64,000 bases of DNA from Monilinia fructicola (taxonomy: Eukaryota > Ascomycota > Leotiomycetes > Helotiales > Sclerotiniaceae), in assembly GCA_008692225.1 (NCBI GenBank), contig VICG01000003.1, positions 3,159,501 through 3,223,500 of the forward strand, read 5' to 3'. Shown in pieces: positions 11,399-22,692 of the stretch (within the stretch, counting starts at the first letter, position 1; every line of letters starts with the position of its first letter). The position numbers were made by a program, and so were the translations under genes. Below the pieces are notes generated by a model. The model was given only the letters and a program-made list of their open reading frames with translations, was not told the DNA's origin and did not search any database.

Positions 11399-12408
11399 AA
11401 TTGAAGGATTGGTTTTCGATAGATCATTTAATAACATTTCTCCTATTATCGAAGCTGTCTCCCACTCACCATTTCTTCATCCCATCTCTTAGTCTGTACA
11501 ATATGATGACCTCTTGAACTCGAGTTCCCCAATCTCGTATTGAATAATGCCAGAATCAGCCAAATCGGATGTTACCAAGTATGCATACCCTTACGTATAC
11601 ACCATGCCCTGAACATCGAGCACAATACTTCACCTCGAGCTATCGAGATATCGACAGTCACACAAAACCAAGATGTACAAGAACACAAATCAATATCCGA
11701 CCCAATCATCCTACCCTAACCCTACTTCTTCCATCCTTGTTGTGGCTTATACCCACAAGTTCCATCTATCGAAGTCCCTCTACCAATCTGTATATCTCAG
11801 CCCAATCCCACTCCCTTGCTCGCGCCCTCGTCTTTCCCACCACACCCAGCCCAAACCAATCCGGACTCACAACTACCCTGAAGCCACTCTTACCCCCATC
11901 ACATAATCACACCAAAGCTGTAAACTTTAAACCCCGAACCTGAAGTTCATGCTGTAAAAGTTGCAGTCTTGAATGTACGCCGTATCTTGCGCTGTAGTTA
12001 TATATTCATATTCATATTCATATTTAGAATTACAATTACAATTACACCTATCGTTGAAATATCCTTTTATACTATATGAATCAACCAGCCAAACTCTAGG
12101 GATGGCTGAGTGATCATGATATGGGAGATTGGTTACACGAGATCATAGTCATTAATTACATGGTTACAAACTTTAGGTCAATGATCACAAAGAGGACGTA
12201 ATACAGATAGCTACGATATCACAGTTCAGATGGCTGAATTCAGTGGATGTTGGTATGGTTTAGCAGTGATATTATTAGAATGCTAATCTACACATGTGAA
12301 TGGGGTGATCGGTTGATATCTTGAACTTCTCTATCTTGCATCCCTTTCCCTTCCATCAACGGCGTCGCTTAACCGGTTTCATTTGAAGTGTTTCATAAAT
12401 CGACTATC
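11399..12408. other. Intergenic between convergent macro-domain and SWC4 genes
   Basis: A C/A-rich stretch at 11570-11940 has open but low-complexity frames. A short TATTCA/ATTACA microsatellite lies at about 12000-12045. No gene is supported. Confidence 0.55.
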
Positions 12409-14247
12409 CTATTTCTTCTGTCTCTTTAAACTCTTGTTACTGCCCGTACTGAGAACACTCGCACTTCTTTTATGTGCAGCCGCACTGGCATCATCATTGC
12501 CACCGTTACTCTCCACATCTCCGTTTCCATTTGCACCCGCTATATCCTTCGCGTCTGAGATTTCATTTTTCCCGTCTTCCTGCTCTGTAGTTGAAACTAT
12601 GGGCGCAACTCCTGCCTCTTTGCTTTCTGCTTCCGTTGCATCTCCTGTATTTCCGTTTTCCCCTTTCTCCTCTCTCTCATCCCCAGCACCATCCACCCCA
12701 CCAATTGAAGACTGTGACCGGAGAGCTCCCGCTATTCTCCTTTTCTTTTCCTCCACCTGCTCCTTCAATAATGAGACTTCGGCGGCCAATTTATCCACCA
12801 CCTTCCTACTATCCAACAAAATCCCAATACTTTTGAACAACTCATCATATCCGTGCGCCACATCCGCCGTAGCCATCGAAGGTTTCTCACTAATGCCCAA
12901 CTCGACCAGCACACTTTTAATGCGCGTTTGCTGTATAGTACTCTTTGCGGTCATCGGTTTAGTCGCTTTGTCCCCACGGAAAAATGGACCTCCCGTTAGA
13001 CGGTCATGATGTGAAACACCATAAATCCTCTCTTCTTCTTCGGTAAGTCTGCGCCGTTCCGAGGGATTTTGTGAGGAGCTTGATATGCTCCCTTTTTTAT
13101 TACTAGTTGCCGATGTATTGCCAGCCGCACCTGAAGGACCGGATACTGATTCCCGAACATTGGAATCTCGGCGATCGAATCCACCTGGCGTATTGGCAGC
13201 GACAGGAGTTGAACCACCTGGAGTTTGACCTTCCGGCATTGCCTTTTTTTTCTTACTCTTATCGGCCGTCATAAGTTGTTGAAGAAGTTGATAGAGACCT
13301 TGACTGGTGGTGTACGGGCTGATATTAGAACTGCTTGGAGGTGCATCAAGTCTGGCGTAGAGTTCCTTTCGTTCTTCCATAAATTTCTCAGATCGTGCCA
13401 AGATACGTTTGAGTTCCACCATTAGACTTTCTTCCTCCCTGGCTTCTTCTTTTGTACGCGTAAAGACCCCTTCGAGGAAATCTTTCCTGTATTTCTCTTG
13501 TAGAGGCTGGTACTTGAACATCTTTTGATGTAAATCGAATTCCGTAGCATTCATCAGGTGTAAAGGTTTCCTCAGTGCCATCATAGCCGCACCTATTGCA
13601 TAATATCTCGCCTTCAGATCTTCCATCGTCCTAACCTCTCCGCTTCTTATCATGGTACCTTCCGTGGCGTCTTCCCGGATATCAGGAGGCGTATATTCGT
13701 ATCGATCCCATATTATCGGCCATCTTAGATCATATTCCTGAACCAATCCCATCAAATAATCCGTTTCGTGTCTCGACCATTCCTCATTCTCCAAATGTTC
13801 CTTGTATTCCTGGTCGGTATAAGTCGGTACCTGAACCTTCACATTGTATTTTGCAAAAGTCGAATCCTCAATCACTTCCTCTTCCTTATCTTTCCCTTCT
13901 TCCCCATTTCCCCCCATCTCAACATCTCCCTCTCGATCTTTCTCCCTCTCCTTCTCCCTTCCGTCAACCTTCCTCCAATGCTTCAAAATCAATCCATCTC
14001 CACCCCTCGCGCTATTCCTAAAAGCCCCCGCCTCCCACTTCGCTGCTGGTTTCTTACTTCCAAATCTCTTCTTCTTAAAAACCGCATCCTCCGGTACAAT
14101 CGCAATTGGATTATCACCCCCGAGATTTTGAACCTCTCTTGCGAGTCCTCCTAATTTTGGTTTTTGCACATTCGTCTTTGTTTTTTTGGGTCTAGGTACC
14201 GAGCTGGAGGGGAGATCGAGCATGTCGCGAACATCGTGGGATGTCAT
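12409..14247 (-). CDS. SWC4: SWR1/NuA4 complex subunit SWC4 (DMAP1 homologue)
   Basis: A single 612-aa frame from ATG 14247-14245. The N-terminus reads SHDVRDMLDLP, typical of the Swc4/DMAP1 family. It is followed by a basic segment (FKKKRFGSKKPAAKWE) and the family SANT/Myb-like region at residues about 145-200 (YTDQEYKEHLENEEWSRHE, then LVQEYDLRWPIIWDRYEY). A coiled-coil-like charged segment and Ser/Thr-rich linker follow, then a conserved block with RIKSVLVELGI and a basic C-terminal tail (SLKRQKK). The family acts in the nucleus as a shared subunit of the SWR1 (H2A.Z deposition) and NuA4 (histone acetylation) complexes. Length and motif order match ascomycete homologues. It is divergent from the p24 gene with 413 bp between the starts. 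Confidence 0.93.
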   Translation of the reverse strand: MTSHDVRDMLDLPSSSVPRPKKTKTNVQKPKLGGLAREVQNLGGDNPIAIVPEDAVFKKKRFGSKKPAAKWEAGAFRNSARGGDGLILKHWRKVDGREKEREKDREGDVEMGGNGEEGKDKEEEVIEDSTFAKYNVKVQVPTYTDQEYKEHLENEEWSRHETDYLMGLVQEYDLRWPIIWDRYEYTPPDIREDATEGTMIRSGEVRTMEDLKARYYAIGAAMMALRKPLHLMNATEFDLHQKMFKYQPLQEKYRKDFLEGVFTRTKEEAREEESLMVELKRILARSEKFMEERKELYARLDAPPSSSNISPYTTSQGLYQLLQQLMTADKSKKKKAMPEGQTPGGSTPVAANTPGGFDRRDSNVRESVSGPSGAAGNTSATSNKKGSISSSSQNPSERRRLTEEEERIYGVSHHDRLTGGPFFRGDKATKPMTAKSTIQQTRIKSVLVELGISEKPSMATADVAHGYDELFKSIGILLDSRKVVDKLAAEVSLLKEQVEEKKRRIAGALRSQSSIGGVDGAGDEREEKGENGNTGDATEAESKEAGVAPIVSTTEQEDGKNEISDAKDIAGANGNGDVESNGGNDDASAAAHKRSASVLSTGSNKSLKRQKK

Positions 14248-14660
14248 TTTGAATTATCTCGCAGTTGGGCATGAGAGTTTTGTCCTTCTATTTCTGTGGT
14301 ATCGTGAAATCAAACGACAGACTAGAATAGTTAAGTAGTGCGACAGTTGATGAATCAAAAGAACAAAATATGAATTGATTGATTGATCGATTTGTTGTAG
14401 AGAAAGAAGCTTCAAAGTTATTCTACAAAAGATTGCGATCGCGAAATGCCCCCAAAACCCAAAATTGTACCGCTATCAACCGCTAATCTATCAGCACGTG
14501 CATGACAACATCCCTGACAACCAAAAGTCGCGAACGTGTTCTATCAATTCAATTCATCCCTCCGTTGCTCCATCAAGCAAGCATCAAGCTCACCACAACT
14601 TCAACTCACCTCACCTCACCTCACCTCGACATCTACGCACACAAACCTCCATAGTCCAAA
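14248..14660. promoter_or_regulatory. Shared divergent promoter region SWC4 / p24
   Basis: These 413 bp separate two divergent ATGs. They contain a CACGTG palindrome (14495-14500, a bHLH-type site) and TTGATTGATTGATCGATT at about 14378. Just before the p24 ATG lies a CT/CA-rich leader with three TCACC repeats. The promoter role is inferred from geometry. Confidence 0.45.
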
Positions 14661-15562
14661 ATGCGCACTTCTCTCCCCCTCATCGGGGCCGCCCTCTCAA
14701 TGCTCCTCACCCCAATCCAATCTCTATACTTCTACATCGACGGCACGACACCCAAATGTTTCTTCGAGGAATTACCGAAGGACACATTGGTTGTAGGCCA
14801 TTACACCGCCGAGGAATATGATGAGGATAAAAAGCAATGGAGTCAACACGATGGGTTAAAGATTTTTATTTCCGTAGATGTATGTACAAAATCTAGCTCT
14901 CCCTTCCCCGGCTCTCGAATTCCAATCTCAAGACTTTACCCTCATTTCCAATTGCAATGTAGATAAACTGACCTCCCCCCCCAGGAACTCTTCGACAACG
15001 ACCACCGTGTCGTATTCCAAACCGGCTCCACAGCCGGCCGCTTCACATTCACAGCCGCCGACAGCGGTGACCACAAAATCTGCTTTACCCCCTCTTCCAC
15101 CTCCGGCTCTCACAATTGGCTCAGCACCCTCCATCCCAAGGCGGCATCAAATTAACCCTGGACATGGCGATTGGAGAAACAAGTCAGATCGAAAGCGACG
15201 ACAAGGGAAAGATCAACGACATTGTACAGAAGGTGAAGGATTTGAATGGCAGACTACAGGATATCAGGAGGGAACAGGTTTTCCAACGGGTATGACATAC
15301 CATCTCCACATCAATCTCTACATCAAACATCTACTTCTGTCTCTCCTCTCACTACACACCCGAACCCTCTCCCAACCTTTATGTAACTCCCCAACTAACA
15401 TCTCACCCGTAGGAACGCGAAGCCGAATTCCGCGATCAATCCGAATCAACCAATGCCCGCGTCGTCCGTTGGACACTCATCCAACTGGTTGTTTTGGGAA
15501 TCACTTGCGCATGGCAACTATCGCATCTTCGCTCATTCTTCATCAAGCAAAAATTGACTTAA
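14661..15562 (+). CDS. p24 / EMP24-GOLD family cargo receptor, alpha-type (Erp1-like); 1-nt frameshift
   Basis: Exons are 14661-14879, 14985-15289 and 15413-15562, joined by introns starting GTATGT and GTATGA. Exon 1 has a signal peptide ([15 protein letters not shown]) followed by [20 protein letters not shown], the alpha-subfamily p24 start with the first GOLD cysteine. Exon 2 supplies the rest of the GOLD domain (second cysteine in KICFTPSS) and the coiled-coil neck ([19 protein letters not shown]). Exon 3 has one membrane helix and the tail [10 protein letters not shown], with an FF COPII signal and a KxKxx dilysine retrieval signal. The reading frame fails at about 15138, where one A is missing; restoring it gives [16 protein letters not shown] and a 224-aa protein. 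Known role: cycling between ER and Golgi in COPII/COPI vesicles. The break is most likely a sequence error. Confidence 0.85.
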
Positions 15563-16159
15563 TCCACCCATCTTCACATGATATACTCGATATTAGGTTG
15601 AGTGAAGGGACGGGGCAAGAGGGGAGAGACCTGTATGGCTGATCGATCCTGTTGAAGCGAGAGATTCAATAGAGAGGGGAGGAAGGGGAAGTCCATGAAA
15701 ATCACAAGTACTAGCGACGAGAAGGATGTAAGATCAAATGAGACAAGACGAGACGAGACGAGACGCAAAGAGAAGAGAAGAGAGAAGCGCTGCAATAAAA
15801 TAATATACCATATTTCCCCCCTATCCCTTTCCCATCATTCCTCGCCTCCTCCTCACCTACCATCGAACAATCCATCCAAGAAATCCTTGAAAATCCTTGA
15901 AAATCCCGCCTACGCATCCCTAGTTTCTGCCCCCCTCCCCAAATCTCAGTAAGATAGCCACCCACCCACCCACTGCCAGTACATGTACATAGCCTCCTTT
16001 CCCCTCCCCCAATCTCTCCAAATCCCCCCTTCCTCAAAAATAGAGTCAAGGAACTCAAACCTGCCCCAGCCCAACCTAGCACAACACGGCCGCGGCAGGG
16101 CACGGCACGGCCGAGTCCAATCCAATCCAATCCAATCCCATTATCCACCAACGATTACA

Positions 16160-16226
16160 ACATCAACATCAACATCAATTTCAATATCAATTTCAATATC
16201 AATATCAATATCAATATCAACAAGAG
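16160..16226 (+). repeat. Microsatellite (ATCAAT/TCAATA)n
   Basis: About ten imperfect hexamers of the type TCAATA / CATCAA, the first of a chain of simple repeats in the pyrimidine-rich tract. Confidence 0.8.
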
Positions 16227-16246
16227 GTGTGTATACACTATACACT

Positions 16247-16330
16247 ATACACCTCACACACCTCACACACCTCACACACCTCACACACCTCACACACCTC
16301 ACACACCTCACACACCTCACACCTCACACA
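16247..16330 (+). repeat. 9-bp minisatellite (CACACACCT)n
   Basis: Eight to nine near-perfect CACACACCT units. All frames stay open across it, which produces spurious THLTHL-type ORFs. Confidence 0.85.
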
Positions 16331-16363
16331 TCACATCACATCCCATCCCATCACATCAACCCC

Positions 16364-16422
16364 AATTTTCAATTTTCAATTTTCAATTTCCAATTTTCAA
16401 TTTTCAATTTTCAATTTCGAAT
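16364..16422 (+). repeat. (CAATTTT)n microsatellite
   Basis: Seven to eight units of CAATTTT with one or two variants, followed by a short (AT)n run and TATATC repeats up to about 16505. Confidence 0.8.
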
Positions 16423-17796
16423 ATATATATATCAACATGCCATATCCCATATCCCATTCCTATATCTATATCTATATCAATATCTACCTACACCTATATC
16501 TATGTATATCCATCCATCCATCCCATGCCGCATACCCATTTTTCACATCTACTTCCCCCCCTTCCCCCCATCAAAACTATCCATCCATCTACCTAGGTAT
16601 CTATCCCCTTTGCTTTCTCTCTTCCTCTCCCTCTCACTCCCGCCCCCCTTCCCCCTTCCCCCCTCTCTCTCTCTCCCTCCCTCGCCATGTAATAAAGATT
16701 AAAGGGTGATGTAAATATGATTTGAATTCGATTTAATTGACTTGATATGCCTGCCTGCCTGTCTGACTGATGTTTGATGAAAGAACCCTTTCTGCTTTAC
16801 TTTTTACTTTACTTTGCAAAACTTTGCACATTCGAGAAAGAGAAGAAAGAGAAGAAAGAGAAGCATAAAACAACCCCCATTCCATTACTTTTTATCATTC
16901 ATTACCAAACAAACTCAAAAAAGCTCAACAATGAGAATCTCCCCTTGTCCCAGCCCTTCTTCAACCATAGCAGCAAACCAAAAAAATAAAACTTCTCAAT
17001 GCCCAATTCATCCATCCATCCACTTATGCATCTAATGTACCACACACAAACACAAACGACAAATCACCTGCACTCCTATTTCGCCATTGCTGCAGTGCCG
17101 CTGGGGAAAAGAGACGCAACACTCCGCTCACTCCAAAGAAGTATGATGATGATGATGAAAAGAAAACAACGGGTAAAAAAGCTATACATCGTAAAAAAGA
17201 GTCCCTGCTTCCCCATTCCAAACATATCTTCCTTGGGATATTGAATTAAGACTGACGTTTCTTTGTACGTAAGAGAGCCATGATTTGATTCCATAAGAAA
17301 AGGGGGTAAAATGATATGCCAAGGATGTCATTTTGGAGGGAGAGTGAGATAGAGGATGAGAGCGAGTGGGGAAATGTAAGAAAAAACAATTATTAGTCTT
17401 GAAGGTGCTTCGCTGAAGAAGACTCAAATGCCAGATGCCAAATTCCAAATGCCAACCGAAGGTATTCTGTTTATGCTGTAGTTTGGTGTTTCGAGCCAAG
17501 CTTTAAAGTTGTGGAAGAGTATATGTATGTGACCACGAGAGTAAAAGACAAGGCCTTTTTAAAGAAGTGGAAGAAACGACTTGGCTACCAAACTGATGCA
17601 ACTCCGGTACATGATCTTATTTGAAACGATTTGTAAATTGAGGTATTCATTATAACCGACGTTCAAGATGAAAGACGGCATGGAAAGTGAACGAGTCGAG
17701 GCGTAAAAAAAAAGAATCTCTGAATTAAAAAGTAATCATAGAGAAGTGTTCAACCTGATAAAACATTAGATCATCTATTCATGGCAGAAGAATGAT

Positions 17797-19406
17797 TCAT
17801 ACTAACCGCAGCATAGTGCTTTCATGATCTTTTGCATCGCGGTCGGCTGTGGCTGTTCTGATGCCCTCCCGTTTTGGTTGACGGGTGTTTTGTTGTGCTG
17901 CGCTCATCCTCTGTGGTAGATTGTTCGAGCTGTTCTGAAATTGTGCTTGAGTTGAACCTGCTGGAGTCGATACGTCTTGCAGGGCCCCCGCCGCTCCACT
18001 GTTGCGTTTTGGGGCCAACGCGCCTGGGGCGTTTTTGTCGATCGCGCGTCTTGCCCATTCCTGGCTTTACCGGAGATGGTGGCGGGGGTTGTGCGGCATT
18101 TAAACGGGCGGCGGTGAGGTGACCTGGTGTGGTATTTCCCCCTCGAGTTGTTCCATGCAATTCCCTCTGCGATGCTCCTGGCACAGCATTTGGTTGATGC
18201 AACATGTGCTGAGATGGATGTTGCTTCATAGCTTCCCACCCCTTGCCATTGTTCAACTTCATCCAATCATACTCTCCATCATCAACTTCACCACTGTTCT
18301 TCAATGCCTGAGTGAAGAGGTCCCGCAAGTAGTCATAATCCGGCGTGTCCTCGAAACCTAAATTCCTGACGTAGCTCAAGTACTGGTTGAACTCCTCGGG
18401 GAAACCATCGCACAGATCCTTGATGGCGGTTGTCTGCTTCTTCTCACCGATCTTCTCGTACTTTTGCTTGTTGGTAGCAGCCTTCAATCCTTGCCATGGT
18501 AAACCACCTCGTAAGAAATACATGAAAACATGACCCAACGCTTCGAGATCGTCTCGTCTTGATTGTTCCCTCCCTAAATGTGTGTTGATACTCATATATC
18601 TTGCGGTACCCGACAGTGACTTTCGCTCGCGGTATGGAATGTGTTGTTTTGTCTTGGGATCCCGGTATTGTTTTTGCCATTCCGAAATCCACCACGTGAA
18701 TAACATTTGCGCGCTTTCGTACTCGGCCGACCGATTAGGAAGTTATCAGGTTTTGATGTCTCGATAGATGAGGTTCTTCTCGTGAATGGTTTGTACCCTG
18801 GAAAGCTATTTTTGGAATCAGCATATGTCACCTCAATTAGCCTTTGAGCACCAGGGGTAAGAAAACAAACCATTTGTTTTGCTACCATCACCACAGTCTT
18901 GGTCGTAAATCTTCTATTGCAGTGATCGAATAAATCTTCCAATGATGGACCAAGGAGATCGATGACCAGGATATTGTGAAGACCTTCTTGACCGAAGTAA
19001 TAAACATTAGGAATACCAGCTATGTTTTTTTCAATTAGTATACAACCCCCAAAAAAACATCACGACCGATATACTAACGGCAGCCAACAAGAATCTTGTA
19101 AGTTCGATATTCGTCTCGCAATTGTGGTGCATCACTCTTTCGAGGTTCCTAATCATTGAAGAAATGCATGTCAGTCAATATATCCACTTGAACTTCCTTC
19201 CCCTTTTATGTGGACCAACGGCATCTTGGTCGATGAAGACATGAATTGAATGATGAAATTGATTTGAATAAACGTACGAATTTGATAGCAACTTGTTGAT
19301 TGTTGAGTAAATTTGTTCCCTCAAAGATCACACCGAAAGAACCCTCTCCGATTTTCTTCCCTACACGATAATGAACGCCGACGACATTGGACGATGATGA
19401 AGCCAT
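17797..19406 (-). CDS. Casein kinase I (Hrr25/hhp1-type) with four 1-nt insertions
   Basis: Exons 19278-19406, 19079-19148, 18871-19019 and 17797-18805 are joined by three short GT-AG introns. The kinase is nearly textbook: [16 protein letters not shown] (Gly loop), VAIKF (catalytic Lys), [18 protein letters not shown] (catalytic loop), VVDFGMAK (DFG) and [20 protein letters not shown] (activation segment of CK1). A Gln/Pro-rich tail with QPPPPSP and [15 protein letters not shown] follows. In the last exon the frame is broken four times by an extra A on the coding strand, at + strand T runs 18751-18754, 18715-18717, 18671-18675 and 18032-18036. Removing them gives one 450-aa frame. The amino-acid sequence is otherwise conserved, so old decay is unlikely. 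Known role of the family: essential Ser/Thr kinase in DNA repair, trafficking and clock control. Confidence 0.88.
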
Positions 19407-19590
19407 CGTAACGGAATTAGGAGCTCTCGATTGAGCTCAAGAAGTTGGATGATGTGAAGAAAGCAGCCGTTTGTTTAGAATTGATGGTCGGAAAGAAAGT
19501 TTTAAAATTGACAGGCTAATATCGAAATGCTGCTGTTTTTTCCAGTCCAGGAAGTGGTAGAGAGAGATTAACGAACAGCAAAGCCGAGAC

Positions 19591-19591
<1 letters not shown>

Positions 19592-19622
<31 letters not shown>

Positions 19623-19640
19623 GGGAGAGAGAGAGAGATT
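19592..19640. repeat. (GA)n tract with GGGAGA variants
   Basis: An uninterrupted purine run of GA dinucleotides about 190 bp upstream of the casein kinase I start. Confidence 0.85.
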
Positions 19641-20584
19641 GAAGAAATGAACGCGACGACTGTGGCGGAATTATGTATTGGCCAACTTTGAATGTTATTT
19701 AATTGTTGCTGGCACAACAAAAAGAGAACATTCAAAGCAATTCCCCAATGATGATTGTCCCCAAATAATAATTCTCTTCTTTTTTTTTTCCTTTTCTTTT
19801 AATTGAATTAATTTTTTGAAGGAATTGAATTGAAATGGGATGGGTTGGGTTTGGGTTGAATTGAAATGGAATCGGAATTGGAATTGGAATTGGACTGAAT
19901 AGAGTTGGGGAGTTGGGGGAGGGATATGAATGGATGGGAAAGAAAGAATGATTTCGGGGGATCCGTGAGCGTGAACGTGACCTGGGACTTGTGACTTGTG
20001 ACTTGGACTTGTGATTTGTGATTTGTGATTTGTGATTTGAAGCAAAAGTAGAAGCAGAAGCAGAAGCAGAAACAGAAGCCAGCCGGTCTACTGTGTTAAA
20101 GTCGGAGCCGGGACGAAGCGGTGGATGGGGGGGGTGGAAAGTGGAAGTGGAAGTGGAAGTGGAAGAGGAAGTGGAAGTGGAAATGGAAACGGGAGTAGGA
20201 GTCAAGCAAGGTAGGAGTAAAGGAAAGTAGGCGTGAGAGTAAGAAAGAGTACGGAGACTTCCTGTACGAGTGAGGACCTAGTACCTAGTGTGTCCCTAGT
20301 AATGTTGGGTCGGGTAGGTAAAAGTTTGGAGCTTTCACTAAGCTGAAGGTGGTTTAGTTTAGCACTCAGGCTGAATTATTTTAGCCGTAGTCTTCTTTTA
20401 TTTTTTGTTTTGATTACTGCTCCGTTTTTGTTCTGTTCCTCTGCCCATGAACTGGGAAAGAAATAAATCAAAAACGAGAACAAAAGTAAGGTTAAAGGTT
20501 ATTTATTAAGGACTAGGTAGGTGTGGGTTAAGTGAGTGTAGAGAGATGAGTAAAGAGAGAAAAGGAAATCGGAAGCGACACAGA

Positions 20585-20706
20585 GTGAGAGGGAGAGGGA
20601 GAGGGGACTGACTGAGGGAGACTGAGAGGGAGGGAGGAAGGGAGACACATCCTCCGTAGAGAGAGGAAGAGGGAGAGAGAGGGAGAGGGAGAGGGAGAGG
20701 GAGAAA
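20585..20706. repeat. (GGGAGA)n purine tract
   Basis: Repeated GGGAGA/GAGAGG hexamers in a purine-only strand with few interruptions. Confidence 0.8.
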
Positions 20707-21189
20707 ACCCATTCGGTGACTGTACTGTAATTATTCTTTTTCAATTGATCCGATTTTCCTCATTTATCATATAAAATGTCATGAATGATTCAATTGAGTG
20801 ATTTGATGGAAGTTCAAGTGAAATCATTCGTTCACAATTATAAGTAGAATCAAAGATCCATGGATACTACGGACCGTAACTAAAATGATGAGTAGTAAGT
20901 ACCTCCCTAGCCCTGGAGGTAGCTAGCTAGCTTACTACTATCATCTACCGCACCATCTACCCCGGGGCCAGTACATACATAATATTCATTATTACCTAAT
21001 TCCTGTGCTTGTGCTTGTGCCTACCGGGTCATTATCTAATCCTCTTGAATGATGAATGGAAATGAATGAATGGAATGATGAATGATGATGAATTGGAGAA
21101 AATAATGATCAGGTAATAAGACAAGACCCGATTTTAAAAATATAGGTTTGGCTGATATGGTGATGTGGTTAGTGATGATGTGTGGTTGG

Positions 21190-21300
21190 TAATATAGTAA
21201 TATAGTAATATAGTAATATAGTAATATAGTAATATAGTAATATGGTAATATAGTAATATGTAATATAGTAATATAGTAATATAGTAATATAGTATATATA
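21190..21300. repeat. 8-bp microsatellite (TAATATAG)n
   Basis: About 13 copies of TAATATAG with one G variant and one short unit. It marks the first sharp drop to AT-rich sequence. Confidence 0.9.
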
Positions 21301-21860
21301 TAAAAAAAATACTAATTATAAAGTATTACTTACTTGAGTATTAAATAAAAACTAACCTCTTTTATTTTTTTAATAATTATAATATTTTTAATTAATAATT
21401 ATAATTAGCTTCTTATAATAATATCTAGGTCTATATAATTTATTATAAAATAAGAATTTATAATATTACTTTAATAAGTATAATAAGTATAATAATATAA
21501 TAGATATAATAGATATAGTAGATATAATAAAGCTATTAAATATATTAAATATTTAAAGTATTTAAATAGTTAAAGTAATTAAAGAAGTATTATTAAAACT
21601 ATTATATAAGTAATAATACGTTACTTAGATAATTAAATTATATACTACCTAGGTACTCTATAGATCATTAGATACCTAGTGCTTTCTAGATATTAAAAGA
21701 TTATTTTATTTCATTTTTATTCTTAATTCGAAAAGATATAAATAAGGATTAATAATATTCGTTAAGCTTCTTTTGCTAGGTATTATTATATCTAATTTAT
21801 TATCTATATCTCTTCTTCTATATAATACGGTAATATATATATATATATATATATATTATT
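21301..21860. other. AT-rich remnant, probably RIP-decayed repeat
   Basis: Almost only A and T with no open frame. It is dominated by TATAAT/AATAAT words and ends with a (TA)n run at 21835-21856. Consistent with an old mutated repeat; no family can be recognised. Confidence 0.5.
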
Positions 21861-22658
21861 TACACTTCAACTTCTCATTAACCATTCAACTCGGAATATA
21901 ATTTACAACACCTGGCAGCATACAGCTATAATTACATCTAGATAGAACAAATCAACAATCAACAATAGATCAAGCTTTGCAAGTAAATCAGTACTCTCAG
22001 CCAATGTTAGAACTAAAAAGCTTCAAGGAGATATGCAAATTGAATTGTACACATGGAAGTATAATTAGAGATACCCAAGCATCGGATTACTAACTTGGTA
22101 TACAAGGTTAAAAACCATTCGTAAAGTATCATTGGATTATTAGTTGTTATATCTATACTCTCTCTACTATAGTAGTGTATATCTATTTTAACTTAATCTA
22201 TAAGTATAAATTACTTTGATATATATATACATATATATATATATACATACATACATACATATATATCATACATATATACATATATACATACATATATATA
22301 CATATATAGCTAAATAGTAAATCATCTTATCACTCAACAGCTGATTTAAAAGTTATGAACCGCAAGAGCCATTCTACATCTTCAATTACTTCCATCTCAA
22401 ACAATACCAATCAACCCTTTGATCAAAACATTCGCAAATCGACTCAGATCAGGTCTCCACCATTTATTACATACATACTCTGTACATACTGTACATACAG
22501 TACATACATACATATCATGTATGCTCTGCCTGTCTGTATCTTCTCCAAAGGCTCAATAATCCCACCCTACATTTGTATAAGGAGAAGAAAGACATCATCT
22601 GATCAATACCTATGCATGATAACCTGCTAGGTACGGAGTACACAGCTATATATATCTG

Positions 22659-22692
22659 CCTGCCTGCACCTGCACCTGCACCTGCACCTGCA
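22659..22692. repeat. (CACCTG)n microsatellite
   Basis: Five to six direct CACCTG units. Confidence 0.85.

Larger units (their letters stand above)
15563..17796. other. Low-complexity convergent intergenic region
   Basis: It lies between the convergent p24 and casein kinase genes. It is strongly C/T-rich on the + strand from about 15800 to 16700 and packed with successive microsatellites (listed separately). The frames are long only because of this composition. No gene is supported. Confidence 0.6.
19407..21189. other. Purine-rich upstream region of casein kinase I, microsatellite-rich
   Basis: The + strand is G/A-rich, so a transcript of the - strand gene would have a CT-rich leader. Repeats in order: (GA)n at about 19592-19640, GGAATT units at about 19866-19895, GTGACTT/GTGATTT units at about 19985-20038, GGAAGT units at about 20137-20180 and GGGAGA units at about 20587-20705. 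No coding gene is supported. Confidence 0.55.

Noticed and set aside
12383..13009. 208-aa + strand ORF with Ser/Pro/Leu-rich sequence
   Set aside because: Antisense shadow of the SWC4 C-terminal half.
15983..16709. ORFs of 160-239 aa with His/Thr/Ser/Ile repeats
   Set aside because: They arise from microsatellite translation; no start context, splice sites or domains.
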